NCBI RefSeq assembly: GCF_000210295.1
Contig: NC_026740.1
Coordinates: 689,691 to 753,690, forward strand
Source of the DNA: Trypanosoma brucei gambiense DAL972
Lineage: Eukaryota; Euglenozoa; Kinetoplastea; Trypanosomatida; Trypanosomatidae
DNA: 64,000 nt
Reading direction: 5' to 3'
The position numbers were made by a program, and so were the translations under genes. A model generated the notes under the pieces. It did no database searches. It was not told where the DNA came from and worked only from the letters and a program-made list of their open reading frames with translations. Positions 1 to 10,868 of this stretch are shown here, in pieces. Each line of letters begins with the position of its first letter. The first letter of the stretch is position 1.

Positions 1-330
1 ATCCTCTCTCTCTCTCTTCCTCTCTTCTTTTTTTTTAACAAAAAAAAAAAAGAAAATTCTGGATATTCTCTTCCTTGCTTTTCTGTTTTTTTTTTTGTTT
101 ACCAGCTACTCTGTCCAGTTTGTTTCGCCTCGCCTCTTTACTCTCACTTTTTGTCTTCGCCTTTTCTTTTTTTTTTTTTCATCACCATATGATAATCAGC
201 ACGTGAAGAAAGAAAGGAAACCATACGGTAAAATAACATTTTCACTGATCCTCAGCGAAAATAAAGTTGGTAAACATTACGGTGAGGGACGGGGAACAAA
301 TAAAAATAAAAACAAAACAAAAGCAACAAG

Positions 331-354
331 AACAGGAACAGGAACAGGAACAGG
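331..354. repeat. AACAGG hexamer repeat, 4 copies
   Basis: Four perfect tandem copies of AACAGG lie within the AT-rich gene-free region. Confidence 0.9.
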
Positions 355-788
355 AGTTGAAAAATAAAAATACCTAAAAGAGCAATATGAAATATTTTAC
401 AGGCAAAAATGGCGGAAAAGGAAAAAACAAACAAACAAATCACACCGACTAATACGCATCATATAGCGTTTTAGGGCCGCAAAATTCATTTTTTTTTTTT
501 TAAATTGCTCAGTAATACCGGTGAGTCAAGGAGGGGTAAAACTTCACACGTGTACTTTCCTTCCTTTAATCTCGCCATCATTTTGTATTCCTAAAATATT
601 TCCTATTCGGTACATATCTTTCATCTTTTTTTTTTCTTTTGCCGACATTAACTCCCCGCCCCCTGCACCAAACACACAAACACACAAACAAGAAGGGGGG
701 GAAAAAAAACACGCAATGCAACACGCACTCATTTTCTCAAGGACACGGACATCACATGTCACGTATAGTAGCAACAAAAAATTAAATG

Positions 789-790
<2 letters not shown>

Positions 791-820
<30 letters not shown>
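791..820. repeat. CAA trinucleotide repeat, 10 copies
   Basis: Ten uninterrupted CAA units. They create an apparent poly-Gln or poly-Cys reading frame, depending on strand, but the surrounding ORFs are not credible genes. Confidence 0.9.
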
Positions 821-3800
821 GAAAAAAAAAAGAAGATGAAGGGTAAAAGAAGCAGCATGGGAAATTTATAATACAAACAACCATTTTCTCAATTCATATT
901 CATAAACGTAAGGCACGATATGAACATTAGAAGGAGTTGAATTCCACTCCGTAATGTTAATAATATAATTACAATCATATGCACTCCTCATTTCCCTCTT
1001 CCCATTCCTAAATAATAAAAGTAAAACCCCCTTTTTAAAAAAAAAAATCAGAAGAAAAAAAAAGATGAAAACTAAAAACTAAAAAACTGAAAACTGAAAA
1101 ATTAAAAGAAAAAACAACAAAGGTAGATGTAATATCATTGAGTATATATCACGCTAAACACCTCTTACTTCATTCTCTTTCCCATCAAAGCAACACCTCC
1201 AGCAGCATTTAAGGGATAAAAATAAACAAGAAACCGCCAATTAATAATTAAAAACAAAAAAAAAACTGTTTACTATAACAGAAAACAAAAAGAAAGACAA
1301 TCAAGGCAAATATTCGAAATCAGAAGCAACAGCAATTGGGAAGGATAAAACAAACAATCAAAAGAGGACCGAACGGAAGGGGGTAAATAAAAACAAAAAA
1401 AAAAACTAAAAGAGAAAAAAAAAATTTTAATTTTTAAAAAAAGGGAAAGACGCAACTTCTCATATATAATGCGAGGAATGGACGCCATTCACCATTTTCA
1501 TCTTCTTAACATTTTCCCTCTTCAAAACTGTCTCTCCCTCCCTCCCTCATTCCCTCCCGTTGAATTCCTTTACTTACTTTTTAAAAACTATTTTAGTTCT
1601 TTTCCTCTTTCGGTATTTCCTCCCCTCCCCCCCCTTTGCATTCATTTGTACGTATATGTTTGTGATATTTGTTTAATATATATATATATATATATTGTTT
1701 TTCATATTATATTTCTTATTAACAATATAAAAGTAACAAACCATAATCAATATTATTATTATTATTATCGGAGTGTGACGCTGCACCTCCTCCCTCCCCC
1801 TAACAAAGCAATAAAAATAAAAAAAAAGCACGCAATTTCGCATTCCTCGTTTCTGCAGTCAACTCATCAAAAGACAAAGACAAAAAAAAAAAAAGAGAGA
1901 CGAATCATAACGACACGATGAAATGAAGAAAAGAGGGGGAAAAAAATAACATTATAATACACAATCATAACATTTCCTTTTTTTTCCCCCTCGTCCACTT
2001 CTTATATATATATATATTATTTAGATTTTTATATTTTTATATTTTTATATGTGTGTTTATATTTATGTATATTTTTCTTTCTCTATTGAAATAACATCAA
2101 AAACAACATAACCCCATCCGTGAAATAAAAATAAAACAAAACATTTAACTACTGTACAAAAATCCTTTTTTTGCATAATGGATACTAAATTTACCTATTT
2201 TACATACAACTTTTGTGACATTAACATACAAACACATGACACTCATGATACATATACAACGATTAATAAACATATGACGGGAATGAGGATAGGTTTTTTT
2301 TTCTTTTTTATTTAATTTCTTAAATTATTTTTTTTTTATTAAATAGGCACAAAAAGGGGGAGGGGAAAAAAAAAATAACAACAACATCAACATCAACATC
2401 AACCGAAAACCAGAAAACACAATTGTTTTTTTTTTAAAAAAAAAAAGTCGAATGAAAAACCAAAGGTGAAACCACCGGCAGACATGTATACATGTGTAAA
2501 AACACACGAACACAAATTAATCACACGAAAAAAAAAAAGAAACAAAAGGGGTTGAGGGAATAACAATTAATTTTTAAAAAAGAAAAAAAAGATGACGGTA
2601 GTAGTGATAAATAAATTTAAATGATGATTTGGGTTCGCCTTAACACCATTAATATATAAATATATAAATATATAAATATTTTTTTGCTTTATGAACTTTT
2701 TGTTAGTTTCTTCTTTTTTTTTTTTCTCCCCCCCCTCTTTAATTTAATGGAAAAGGGATGGCGGTAGCGGCAACTGCACAGTGGTAGTGATGGTATTCTT
2801 TTTTTTTTTAAATTATTTATTATTTTGTTTCATTTGGTTTTGTTTTGCTGAAAGTGGTTTTGAAAAGAAATTACTGAAATCAAACACAAACACACGAACA
2901 TATAAAAAAAAAAAGAAAAAAAGGGGAAAAACATGAGAAGCGTTCAAAAGGTATAAAACAACAACAACAACGACATAATCGTCAATCTAACAAGGTGAAA
3001 AGGTGAAAAAGTAAAAAATAACAACAGCAAAAAAAAAAACACATATTTATTTATATATATATTTTTTTTTGAACATGTAAATATGTTGGTAAAGTAAATA
3101 AATAAATAAATATATATATATATATTGCGGAAGAAAGGAAGTATAAGTAAAAAGGAGGGAGCTCCAACTAGGCGAGGAAAGGTGATAACAAATCAAAAAA
3201 ACAAAAAGTAAAAGTAAAAAAACACTCCTCTCTCCAAATACAAAAAAAAAAGATGTACAACGAGAGACATAAAGTAAAAAAAAAAAAGATGAAAAGGAAC
3301 ATTATTTCAATGTTAATTACACTCATTGGATTCCTCGCCCTCAATATAAAATCCCTTTACTCCCCTCGTTTTCTTTTTCTTTTTGCTTTTTACACTTTTT
3401 GTTTCTTCCATTACGATGCAGTCGAGTGACTCGCGCACTCGCACAAGCATGCATGCACGTAAACATAAATATATAAGTACATATATGTATGTATAAATAT
3501 ATATATATATACACGCAAAAATACAAATGCGTAAATATGTGTGACGTTATAATCAACGTGAAGATGAAACACAAAAAATTAAAAAAGAAAAAAAACGAAA
3601 ATCTGCTCAAGCCTTTTTTTTTTCCCTCCTTCCAAACGAAGTCCTTTGCACCCCCAACAACAACAACAATAAGAAAAAAAAAAAGAAACGGAAGGGGCTG
3701 CCACATATATCTTCTCTTGCTTTGCACCCATAAGTACATACGCACATAAACTTAGCAGAAATGAATCGCCGTGCTGAAGAGAAATGTCTCTCGTTTACGT

Positions 3801-4233
3801 AACAAAAATAGAAGAAAAAAAAAGAAGGAATCTGCAAAACTATCACACGCCATTGCGCTAAGAGTTAAAATGACCAAAAGAAACGAAACACTTTTTATGG
3901 ACGCAACACCCTCAACACGCTAAAAAAACTGACATATGTACGACCATCTCATTGTGTTAATTACTCACTTTTGTGTTTTATTTTCCCCTTTTCTTTCATC
4001 CTCCCAAGAATATTCTTCACAGCCATTATTATTACTATTAATATTATTATTACCATTTCCTCTTTCAGTCCTCACAGAAGCATAAACACACATAAACATA
4101 TATATATATATAGAGGGGAACAAACACAGCATGTGCACATTACCCACCCCATTCCATCCCCACACCAAAACGCAAACATGCCACAAAAAGGGGAAAATAA
4201 AAAAAAAAAAAAACAACAAATCCGCCCAGCAGA

Positions 4234-5739
4234 TTATATCGCATTCTCCGGCGCCGTCGCACTTTGATTTAACTCACGGCCTTTTGCAACTCCCTCCGCC
4301 GCCGCCATGCGCTCCAGCAGCCACGGTGGTAAAATCTCCGCCTCTTCTCGCGTCACTTGAAACATACTTGCGGGAAGCGGCGCCCCGTTAGGCAGGCGGG
4401 CATCATCCGAAAAGAGTTCATCAAAAAACACGTGTTCTAAAACCTCAGCGGAGGTAAGTCGTTCCTCTGGCGTGTAGCGCAAAAGTTGCTCAATAAGTGA
4501 CAGGGCGGCCTGCGAAGTATTGGGTGGTAGTACTTCCACCCACAGTAAAGATTTTACACGGGGTGCCGAACGTCGCTGCATATAATCTGCGTTTGCTGAG
4601 TTGGAAGAGGGCAGGGGGCCTGATGGAGTTGGTGACAACTGTGAGGCGTTGTGCGAATCTCCCCATGTCCGTATTAATGCACTTCCAGCACTCTGTGGAT
4701 TGAGCGCGAAGAGTTCCCGCTCAGATGGTTTCCCAAGTACTTTAATTATCTCCACTAATTGGTCCATTGTACTGGTACTGCCCTTAAACAACACCTTCCC
4801 GCACAGAAGCTCCGCTAGGACACACCCAAAGGCCCACATGTCTACATGAAAATGGTAATATTGTGAACCAAGTAGAAGTTCAGGAGCGCGGTAATACCGG
4901 GAAAAAATATAGGGAACGTTCTTTTCTCGTGGTCCCTCTCCTCCAACAGCCTGCATCTTCTTGGCACTACCAAAGTCACATAGCTTCACGACGCCAGTTT
5001 CCTGATCAACGAGTATATTGTTGGGTTTAACATCGCGATGGCATATTCCACGTGCATGGAGAAATGCCAGAGCCCTGGCAAGCTGGAACATTATTACCTT
5101 CACGAGTATAATTGGCATTTGTTGTTCCCGTTGCCTCACAAACATATGATGTAATCGGCGCACATCCAAAGGGATGTAGTCCATCACCATAAACAAGTAC
5201 TGAACCCCACTGGGATCAGAAGCGAAGAAATGATCCAGAAGCTTCACAACGCACGGGTGGTACGGCACAATCGTTGGCATATTCCAACTTTCTAAGCCAT
5301 CAATTGCAGTGGTACCATTTGCCTCCTCCCCATTGCTTCCAGTTACTGATGTGGCGTGAGCACCCACCCCATTTCCAACATCTAATGAAGACACGCCTCC
5401 CTGTTGCGTATTTGGGCCGAGGTGGTCACGCATTAATGTCAACTCCCTCTGCCGCAACCTTCCGTCATGAATAACCCTTTTAATGGCGACTAAATCTCTC
5501 GTTCCCACAACCTCAGCAGATGAAACTTCGCCAAACGCTCCTCTGCCAATCACCTCTTGAATTGCATACCTCACTTGCTCGCATTTCGCTGCAGTTCTTT
5601 CTTGAGCCTCTTGATTGCCTTGCGGTCGTGCGCTAAATCTCCGTGGTAATAGCGGGACCCTTTCACCCACAGAAGCGGTAACTTCCTTTTGCCCATCAGT
5701 TACTCCACGCAACGTCGACGGCAAAATCCGCTCACTCAT
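4234..5739 (-). CDS. GSK3: Glycogen synthase kinase 3-like protein kinase (long isoform)
   Basis: Ser/Thr kinase of the CMGC group, 501 residues from the ATG at 5739; a longer open frame upstream starts only with TTG. Visible motifs are the glycine loop GRGAFGEV (about 65-72), Lys87 in VAIK, Glu99, HRDVKPNN with Asp236, DFG at 255-257, and Tyr277 at the place of the GSK3 activation-loop tyrosine before SRYYRAPE. Arg94, Arg235 and Lys260 match the GSK3 pocket that binds primed phosphorylated substrate. There are two low-complexity insertions, at about 108-155 after helix C and about 350-395 in the C-lobe, and extensions at both ends. This explains the length against roughly 350 residues for short GSK3. 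It is the last gene of the leftward array. The minus-strand bases just before the ATG are AG, so a trans-splice there would leave only the spliced leader as 5' UTR. Confidence 0.9.
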   Translation of the reverse strand: MSERILPSTLRGVTDGQKEVTASVGERVPLLPRRFSARPQGNQEAQERTAAKCEQVRYAIQEVIGRGAFGEVSSAEVVGTRDLVAIKRVIHDGRLRQRELTLMRDHLGPNTQQGGVSSLDVGNGVGAHATSVTGSNGEEANGTTAIDGLESWNMPTIVPYHPCVVKLLDHFFASDPSGVQYLFMVMDYIPLDVRRLHHMFVRQREQQMPIILVKVIMFQLARALAFLHARGICHRDVKPNNILVDQETGVVKLCDFGSAKKMQAVGGEGPREKNVPYIFSRYYRAPELLLGSQYYHFHVDMWAFGCVLAELLCGKVLFKGSTSTMDQLVEIIKVLGKPSERELFALNPQSAGSALIRTWGDSHNASQLSPTPSGPLPSSNSANADYMQRRSAPRVKSLLWVEVLPPNTSQAALSLIEQLLRYTPEERLTSAEVLEHVFFDELFSDDARLPNGAPLPASMFQVTREEAEILPPWLLERMAAAEGVAKGRELNQSATAPENAI

Positions 5740-6248
5740 CTCCAAAGTAAAAAAAAAAAAAGAAAACAACGTGACAAATGTTGTTCCTCTCCTCTTTCCT
5801 TATTTTAATGTTTTTTTTTTCCTCCTCCTTTGTTCTCTTCCTAATGTGAAAACGCTGTCTTCGTCGCAGCGAGCTGTTGTTGTTTTCTCTCTCTCTCTCT
5901 CCTATTGTTTCCTCCTTTTTTTTTTGCTGTCAAAAATGTCAACCTTCTTTACGTGTACACAACGCGCTTGAAAGGAGTGACACCTTGACTTTATGCAAAT
6001 GGTAGAAAATGAGTTCCTCCTTTACCTCCCTTTATTTCCCCTTCTTTTTTTTCTCTTTTCGCTATTTTTTTTTTTTTGCTCCCGTTGCTTCCTACTTGGG
6101 CCTCTTATTTGCCTCAGTTCCCCTTTGTTTTTTTTTTTCGTGATCCTCTCTATACCTCCAAAACAAATATATATATATATATATATAAACCCTTCAGAGG
6201 AGAGGAATCCCTTTTGTTATTACTTCCCTTTTGGTATTTAATCGTTAT

Positions 6249-6286
<38 letters not shown>

Positions 6287-6783
6287 GTGGTGTTTTTTTT
6301 TGTCGATGGAACGGGATAAATGACAGTCAACACCAATAAGAAACAGTTACGGAGAGGCGACAAATCACATAAACAAGAAAACCAAAAAAGAAAAAAAGAA
6401 AAAAGAAGCAAGCAAGCAAGCGAGGAAACGAAGGAAAAAAGGAGGAAGAAGGAAAAAAAAGAGGATGACTTTAATAAAAGTGACATATAAAAGGCGTTTC
6501 GGTACATTTCAATAGGGGAACATCTCGGGGAAAAGATGCTCCTACACATAAACTCCCAGAGAATTTGTGAGAGATTAGAAAGCATAAAGAAGAAGCAACA
6601 ACGAGAATTATTGGCACATCTTTTTTTTTTTCCTTTTGCGCAGCCCACGCTGTTTCGAGCCACACAGTCATTCACAGACGCAAGCGCATGTACGAATGTT
6701 CGACCCGCCAAAACAAACAAACAAATAAATAAATAATAATGATAATAGTAATAACACAAAAATAACTGACAACATGTAACCAT
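5740..6783. other. Intergenic spacer between P5CR and GSK3
   Basis: Holds the P5CR 3' UTR and the GSK3 5' flank. It is pyrimidine-rich on the plus strand around 5800-6150 and purine-rich around 6370-6470. AT microsatellites lie at 6167-6187 and 6251-6280. The minus-strand pyrimidine tract nearest GSK3 (plus 5748-5765, A-rich) is the likely splice signal. No gene is seen. Confidence 0.6.
6251..6280. repeat. AT dinucleotide microsatellite, 15 copies
   Basis: Fifteen perfect AT units, the longest of about a dozen AT tracts found only in the spacers of this window. Confidence 0.95.
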
Positions 6784-7596
6784 TTAATTCAATCCCTTCT
6801 CAAGTTCCTTTGACTTATCGGTACACGCAATCATTGCTTCAATAACAGCAGACCTCATTCCACCCTTCTCAAGTATCCGTACAGCCTCAATAGTTACTCC
6901 TCCAGGTGAGCAAACCATATCTTTCAATTGTGCAGGAGACATGTCAGACTTTTGAAGCATCATCGCAGATCCTAATACCGCTTGAGCCGCTAATTCATAC
7001 GCTTGTGCGCGAGGCAAACCACCATGAACTGCCGCATCGGCCATTGCTTCCATAAACATGAACACATACGCCGGTGACGCACCTGCGACGCTGCTCACGG
7101 CAGGAATTTGTGACTCTAAAACCTCTACAACAATACCAATGGTGCGGAAGAGCTGAAATATTGTTTCCTTTTCAGAAGCCGTCACGTGTGCGTTGGAAGT
7201 GATGGATGTCACACCGGCACCGACACGTGTGGGAAGGTTTGGCATAGTACGCACAATTTTGCGTGCCTCCGACCCGAGTGCCTTTTCCATCGAGGCGATA
7301 GAAATTGCAGCAGCGACCGATACAATAATTTTATTTGCCGTTACACTCGACTGAATACTTGCAAGTAATTCACAGACAACTTTTGGTTTGACGCCGATGA
7401 TTATCACATCGGCGTACGCGGCAGCATCAGTAGCGCTTTGGGCTCCTCCCACACCATAACGCTCGCAAAGCCGATCCACAGTAGCTTTTGTACGGTTAAA
7501 AACGCGGATAGACTCGGGTGGGTACTGTTTGCTTTGAATAAGTCCACCTAAGATGCATTCGCCCATGTTACCACATCCAATAAATGATATCTTCAT
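6784..7596 (-). CDS. P5CR: Pyrroline-5-carboxylate reductase
   Basis: Catalyses NAD(P)H-dependent reduction of pyrroline-5-carboxylate to proline. At 270 residues with an ATG start it has the usual family length. The N-terminal Rossmann fold starts at once with GCGNMG (7-12), and residues near 64-72 read IIIGVKP, typical of the family. The C-terminal part carries the P5CR signature region with SPAYVFMFMEAMADAAV (about 173-190) and, near the end, SPGGVTIEAV. No obvious targeting sequence precedes the nucleotide-binding fold, so a cytosolic location is the simple reading. Proline metabolism is central in insect-stage trypanosomes, but nothing in the sequence shows stage regulation. Confidence 0.93.
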   Translation of the reverse strand: MKISFIGCGNMGECILGGLIQSKQYPPESIRVFNRTKATVDRLCERYGVGGAQSATDAAAYADVIIIGVKPKVVCELLASIQSSVTANKIIVSVAAAISIASMEKALGSEARKIVRTMPNLPTRVGAGVTSITSNAHVTASEKETIFQLFRTIGIVVEVLESQIPAVSSVAGASPAYVFMFMEAMADAAVHGGLPRAQAYELAAQAVLGSAMMLQKSDMSPAQLKDMVCSPGGVTIEAVRILEKGGMRSAVIEAMIACTDKSKELEKGLN

Positions 7597-8520
7597 TATC
7601 GTAACGGATTTCGTATGACAATTATCCTTTTCCTTTTTTTTTGTGTGTGTGCGTCTGTGTAATTACCTCTCTGACCCTTGATATAAGTTTGAACGAACAA
7701 CAACACAAAATCGAGCGTCAAATAAAACACCTCACTCACACATATAGAACCATCCCAGACACATTTGCACAAAAACAAGAAGCAATATAGATACGATCTT
7801 ATATATATATATATATTAATTTATATATTTTCACACAAATGTGTGCTTCCCCAAGGGGAGGGAGCGTTTGGTTTAAATAAAATAGAACAAAAGAGAAAGC
7901 ACAAAATGTAAAGAACATATTGCACACCAGGAGGCAAAATAAAAAATTAAAGTGAACTCCCCCCCCCTTTCCGTTTGTCTTCTATGTTCCTTTCTTTTTT
8001 TTTTTCCTTTCTCCACACCTCCTCCATACACACACTTCCCCCATTCCTACAAAATGCATCAGGGCAAGGTTCAATTTGCATACACCCACGCACCTGTCTG
8101 TACACATGCCCATACCTCCCCAACCTATTCATTTTATCTCTCACGAACTGCGCATACATAAGTGGTTTTGTGTGAAAATACAAATGCATATCAGCAACAA
8201 GATACTGTCCATATATTTTTTCCACACTTGGTTTGTAACCGCATGTCTTTTCTCTCCCACTTAAAAAGTACGTGCTTTCCGCCAAGGTGTTAGAAAGCAC
8301 AAAAGTGTTAAATCGTGATCACAAGGTGCCACAGAAGCTAACAGCAAGTGCAGTACATATTTTCAATGAGCACAAGCGCTAAATTGCCAGGACACAAGCT
8401 GCACCGGAGGGGGGCATTCAAACAAAGAAATAGAACAGAGACGCGAATGCAATCAAGAGGTGACTCCTCTCCTTCCTTAAAGTTAAGTCATAAAACCGTT
8501 GCGAGCTCCAAACTTTAATT
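7597..8520. other. Intergenic spacer between IWS1-like gene and P5CR
   Basis: Contains the IWS1-like gene's 3' UTR and the P5CR 5' flank. An AT microsatellite lies at 7801-7816. A purine run on the plus strand near 7625-7650 is weak; no clear splice tract was picked. A 117-codon minus-strand frame at 7947-8300 lacks an N-terminal ATG and is not supported. Confidence 0.55.
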
Positions 8521-9972
8521 TCATTGACTTACATTTGTAGCGGTTGGTTTCGGGGGACGCCAGGAAGGCGTTCGTAAGTACGAAAGAGGGTCCAATGGAT
8601 CTGGTTGCGCCAAAGCCCGCTGAAACACCTCCGTCGCCGTCTGCACAATATGAAACGGTGGAGCTACAGTAGGATCACCTTGACACTTCCATGAAAGTGC
8701 TTTTTTATTTCCCGAAAGTTCATCCCCGGCATCGTGTGGAGACCTGGCAGATGAGGTGGTCCAGCCACGACGACCTGCACGGCTAACACCACCCGCCATG
8801 GCGCGGCTCAAGCGCCCCATAAGTAGCACAGCTTTAGCACGGTTTTCGTGAATCTCATCTTTGTCCTCCCTAACTTTATTAACAGCGGCCCCAAGGTCTG
8901 TATTAAAAAGGTGATCGCGCGTCATACCGGTGAAGTCATCAATAATCTCATCACCATTGGCGAGTACGGTGCCCTCCAGTTCACCTTGGATGGGAAAACT
9001 CAGCAAGATATCGAGTGCGGCAGTACGGAGTTCGTACGGCGCAAGCTCACGCCGTTCAAAGTCGTATAACCATGTACTTAGCTCCTGCAAAATACCGTTT
9101 TCGATTAGATACCGCTGAAGCACACGACAGTGGGCATAAGCAGCAACACGGTCACAGATGCGGACACGTTGCAACGGCGGTTCGTTCCCAGCCATAGCAC
9201 ACTTATCATCTACCCGCGCTTTCCGCATCGCGTCTACCACTGCAGCGGCCCTTTTGTTCAACAAATTCTGCTGCGCCTCCACGGACAGCTTTTTTGGCCG
9301 CGCACCATTCGTTGTTGTACTACTCAGCTGAGTGCCCTTTTTGGTGCCCTTGCGAGTCCGATTCTCCAGCACGCCGCTTCGGTAATCCTGCTGAAAGGAA
9401 TCCAACAACTCCGAGGATGAAGTCTGGTTTGTGTCAGCGATACCCTCGTCCACTAAACGATAATCGGTACGAGAACTTTTCCGCCTGCGCTTCTCCCTGG
9501 AATGTCGCACACCATCTTTAGTGTCAAATCCTTCATAGACTTCAACATCAGCAGAATGATGTTCGATGTCATCCCTATTGCGTTTGGACTTCCGACTGCC
9601 ACGCTTCCCTTCCTTAGTTTTGTGCGTGCTCCTCCTACTCTTGGATCTTTTTCTTGGTTTACCTCTTCTATCATCTTCGCCTCCGTGTGCCCGGTGCAGC
9701 CGACGCTGCAGTTTTTTCCACCGTTTGTACACCTCGGGACCAAACTCTTTGGCATCCGCTTTGTTCTGAATAAAACGCAACTCATCATCTGTAGGTGTCT
9801 GGACTGCTTCACTACTAGCAGCAGCACCACGGTCACCAATCCCAACCACCTCCGTCTCGTCATCATTTTCAACACTTAAGTTTAGAGGCCGGTCTCCTTC
9901 TTCACCCACTTCACTGTTTTCACCACCGGATGACAAAAGCAGATCCAACACGTCATCGTCATCACCGCTCAT
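8521..9972 (-). CDS. IWS1: IWS1/Spn1-like transcription elongation factor (TFIIS N-terminal domain)
   Basis: 483 residues from the ATG at 9972. The first 270 or so residues are acidic then highly charged (Lys/Arg/Ser-rich, disordered), with several basic stretches that could act as nuclear signals. A helical domain follows at about 285-425 and resembles the TFIIS N-terminal/IWS1 core: a segment like LIENGILQELSTWL, then APYELRTAALDILLSFPI, then LGAAVNKVREDKDEIHENRAK. The spacing of these three segments matches human IWS1 (FIDSGVMSAIKEWL, the LPALKIREELLKIL region, IGRAVMYLYKH). IWS1 binds SPT6 and RNA polymerase II during elongation. An insertion lengthens the loop between the second and third segments. 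Trypanosomes also have true TFIIS proteins, but no zinc ribbon is present here, which favours IWS1. Function is inferred from the domain. Confidence 0.75.
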   Translation of the reverse strand: MSGDDDDVLDLLLSSGGENSEVGEEGDRPLNLSVENDDETEVVGIGDRGAAASSEAVQTPTDDELRFIQNKADAKEFGPEVYKRWKKLQRRLHRAHGGEDDRRGKPRKRSKSRRSTHKTKEGKRGSRKSKRNRDDIEHHSADVEVYEGFDTKDGVRHSREKRRRKSSRTDYRLVDEGIADTNQTSSSELLDSFQQDYRSGVLENRTRKGTKKGTQLSSTTTNGARPKKLSVEAQQNLLNKRAAAVVDAMRKARVDDKCAMAGNEPPLQRVRICDRVAAYAHCRVLQRYLIENGILQELSTWLYDFERRELAPYELRTAALDILLSFPIQGELEGTVLANGDEIIDDFTGMTRDHLFNTDLGAAVNKVREDKDEIHENRAKAVLLMGRLSRAMAGGVSRAGRRGWTTSSARSPHDAGDELSGNKKALSWKCQGDPTVAPPFHIVQTATEVFQRALAQPDPLDPLSYLRTPSWRPPKPTATNVSQ

Positions 9973-10868
9973 CTTTCTCTCTCTCGCTTACACACACACA
10001 AACACACAAACAAACAAACAAATCTGTGAAAATTACTGCTGTTACTCTTTTTTTTCCCCCTTTTTTTACGCCTCTGCACCTGAGATAGTTCGCTTACCTA
10101 TCCCTTTTCTCCCAATACTTAAATGTTTTGCTTCTGTCGCTGCCGATTTAGACGTCTGTGGGGTTGGGATTTTGTTTTTCCCTTCCTTTACTTCCACGCA
10201 AAATTTATTTTGCAGTTTTATGAATGTTCTATCGTCCGATTATTAAATGCAACTATGTATATAGTATATTTGAAAGCTTTTTTTTTCTGTGTGTGGACGA
10301 TTTCCCCCTCCCAATCCCTACCTGAAATTTTTCCACCTATTGTTACGTCCATTTTAACGCCGTGGCGTGCAGGGGGGGAAAAAAATGGGGAACAGCGAAG
10401 GTGCGCGATGTGTGAAAAAGACGACGAGTGGGGAAGGAACAAAATATCCCGAAGTTCACTAAATGTGGCGCAGCTGTTAATAATGTGGGAACCGAAAAGG
10501 GGAAAAAGGGGTCCCAACATGAAAGGCAACTTCCAAGCATCTGAACCGAAGTAACCCATGTGTAGAATGTACAGACGGAAGGAATGTGCTGCCGGAAAGG
10601 GGCTTTGGTGACTCAAAATGAAGGGAAAAGGAGTAAATACAAAGCAAGCACATACATGTTAAGGGCAGAGTTTGAGCACGCGGAGCAAAAGGTAAAATAC
10701 ACGCTGTCGTTTGCTTTTTATTCTCCACTTTCATTTTCCCTTCATGATCCACACACCTCAATGTGCACCAACTTCCGAGAGAGCATCACACAGAATTTGG
10801 ATTCATGCAATGCAACAGCAGCCACCCTCAGATACACACACGTAACAGTATCCAACAAACTTACAAGT
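9973..10868. other. Intergenic spacer between RecA-like gene and IWS1-like gene
   Basis: No gene seen. Short CA and CAAA repeats lie at 9990-10022, just upstream of the IWS1-like ATG. Purine-rich plus-strand tracts (minus-strand pyrimidine) lie near 10370-10390. The remainder is the likely 3' UTR of the RecA-like gene. Confidence 0.55.

Larger units (their letters stand above)
1..4233. other. AT-rich gene-free region at the end of the leftward gene array
   Basis: No convincing coding region is visible. The open frames are short, low in complexity and made of homopolymer-encoded Phe, Lys, Leu or Gln. The sequence is dominated by A and T runs, with AT microsatellites near 1676-1695, 2003-2017, 3110-3125, 3497-3510 and 4097-4112, and short repeats of CAA, CATCAA and AACAGG. 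Pyrimidine-rich stretches occur on the plus strand (for example 1525-1640) and purine-rich ones elsewhere. It lies just downstream of the last leftward gene, so it includes that gene's 3' UTR. By inference it may be a transcription termination or convergent strand-switch zone, but the gene to its left is outside the window, so this cannot be decided. No 147-base type centromeric repeat was seen. Confidence 0.55.

Noticed and set aside
95..3846. Many open frames in the AT-rich left end
   Set aside because: They are short, start mostly with TTG or GTG, and consist of homopolymer-coded Phe, Lys, Leu or Gln. None resembles a protein family.
7947..8300. 117-codon minus-strand frame
   Set aside because: It starts with GTG. 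The first in-frame ATG leaves about 80 codons, ending in Lys/Glu-rich low complexity.
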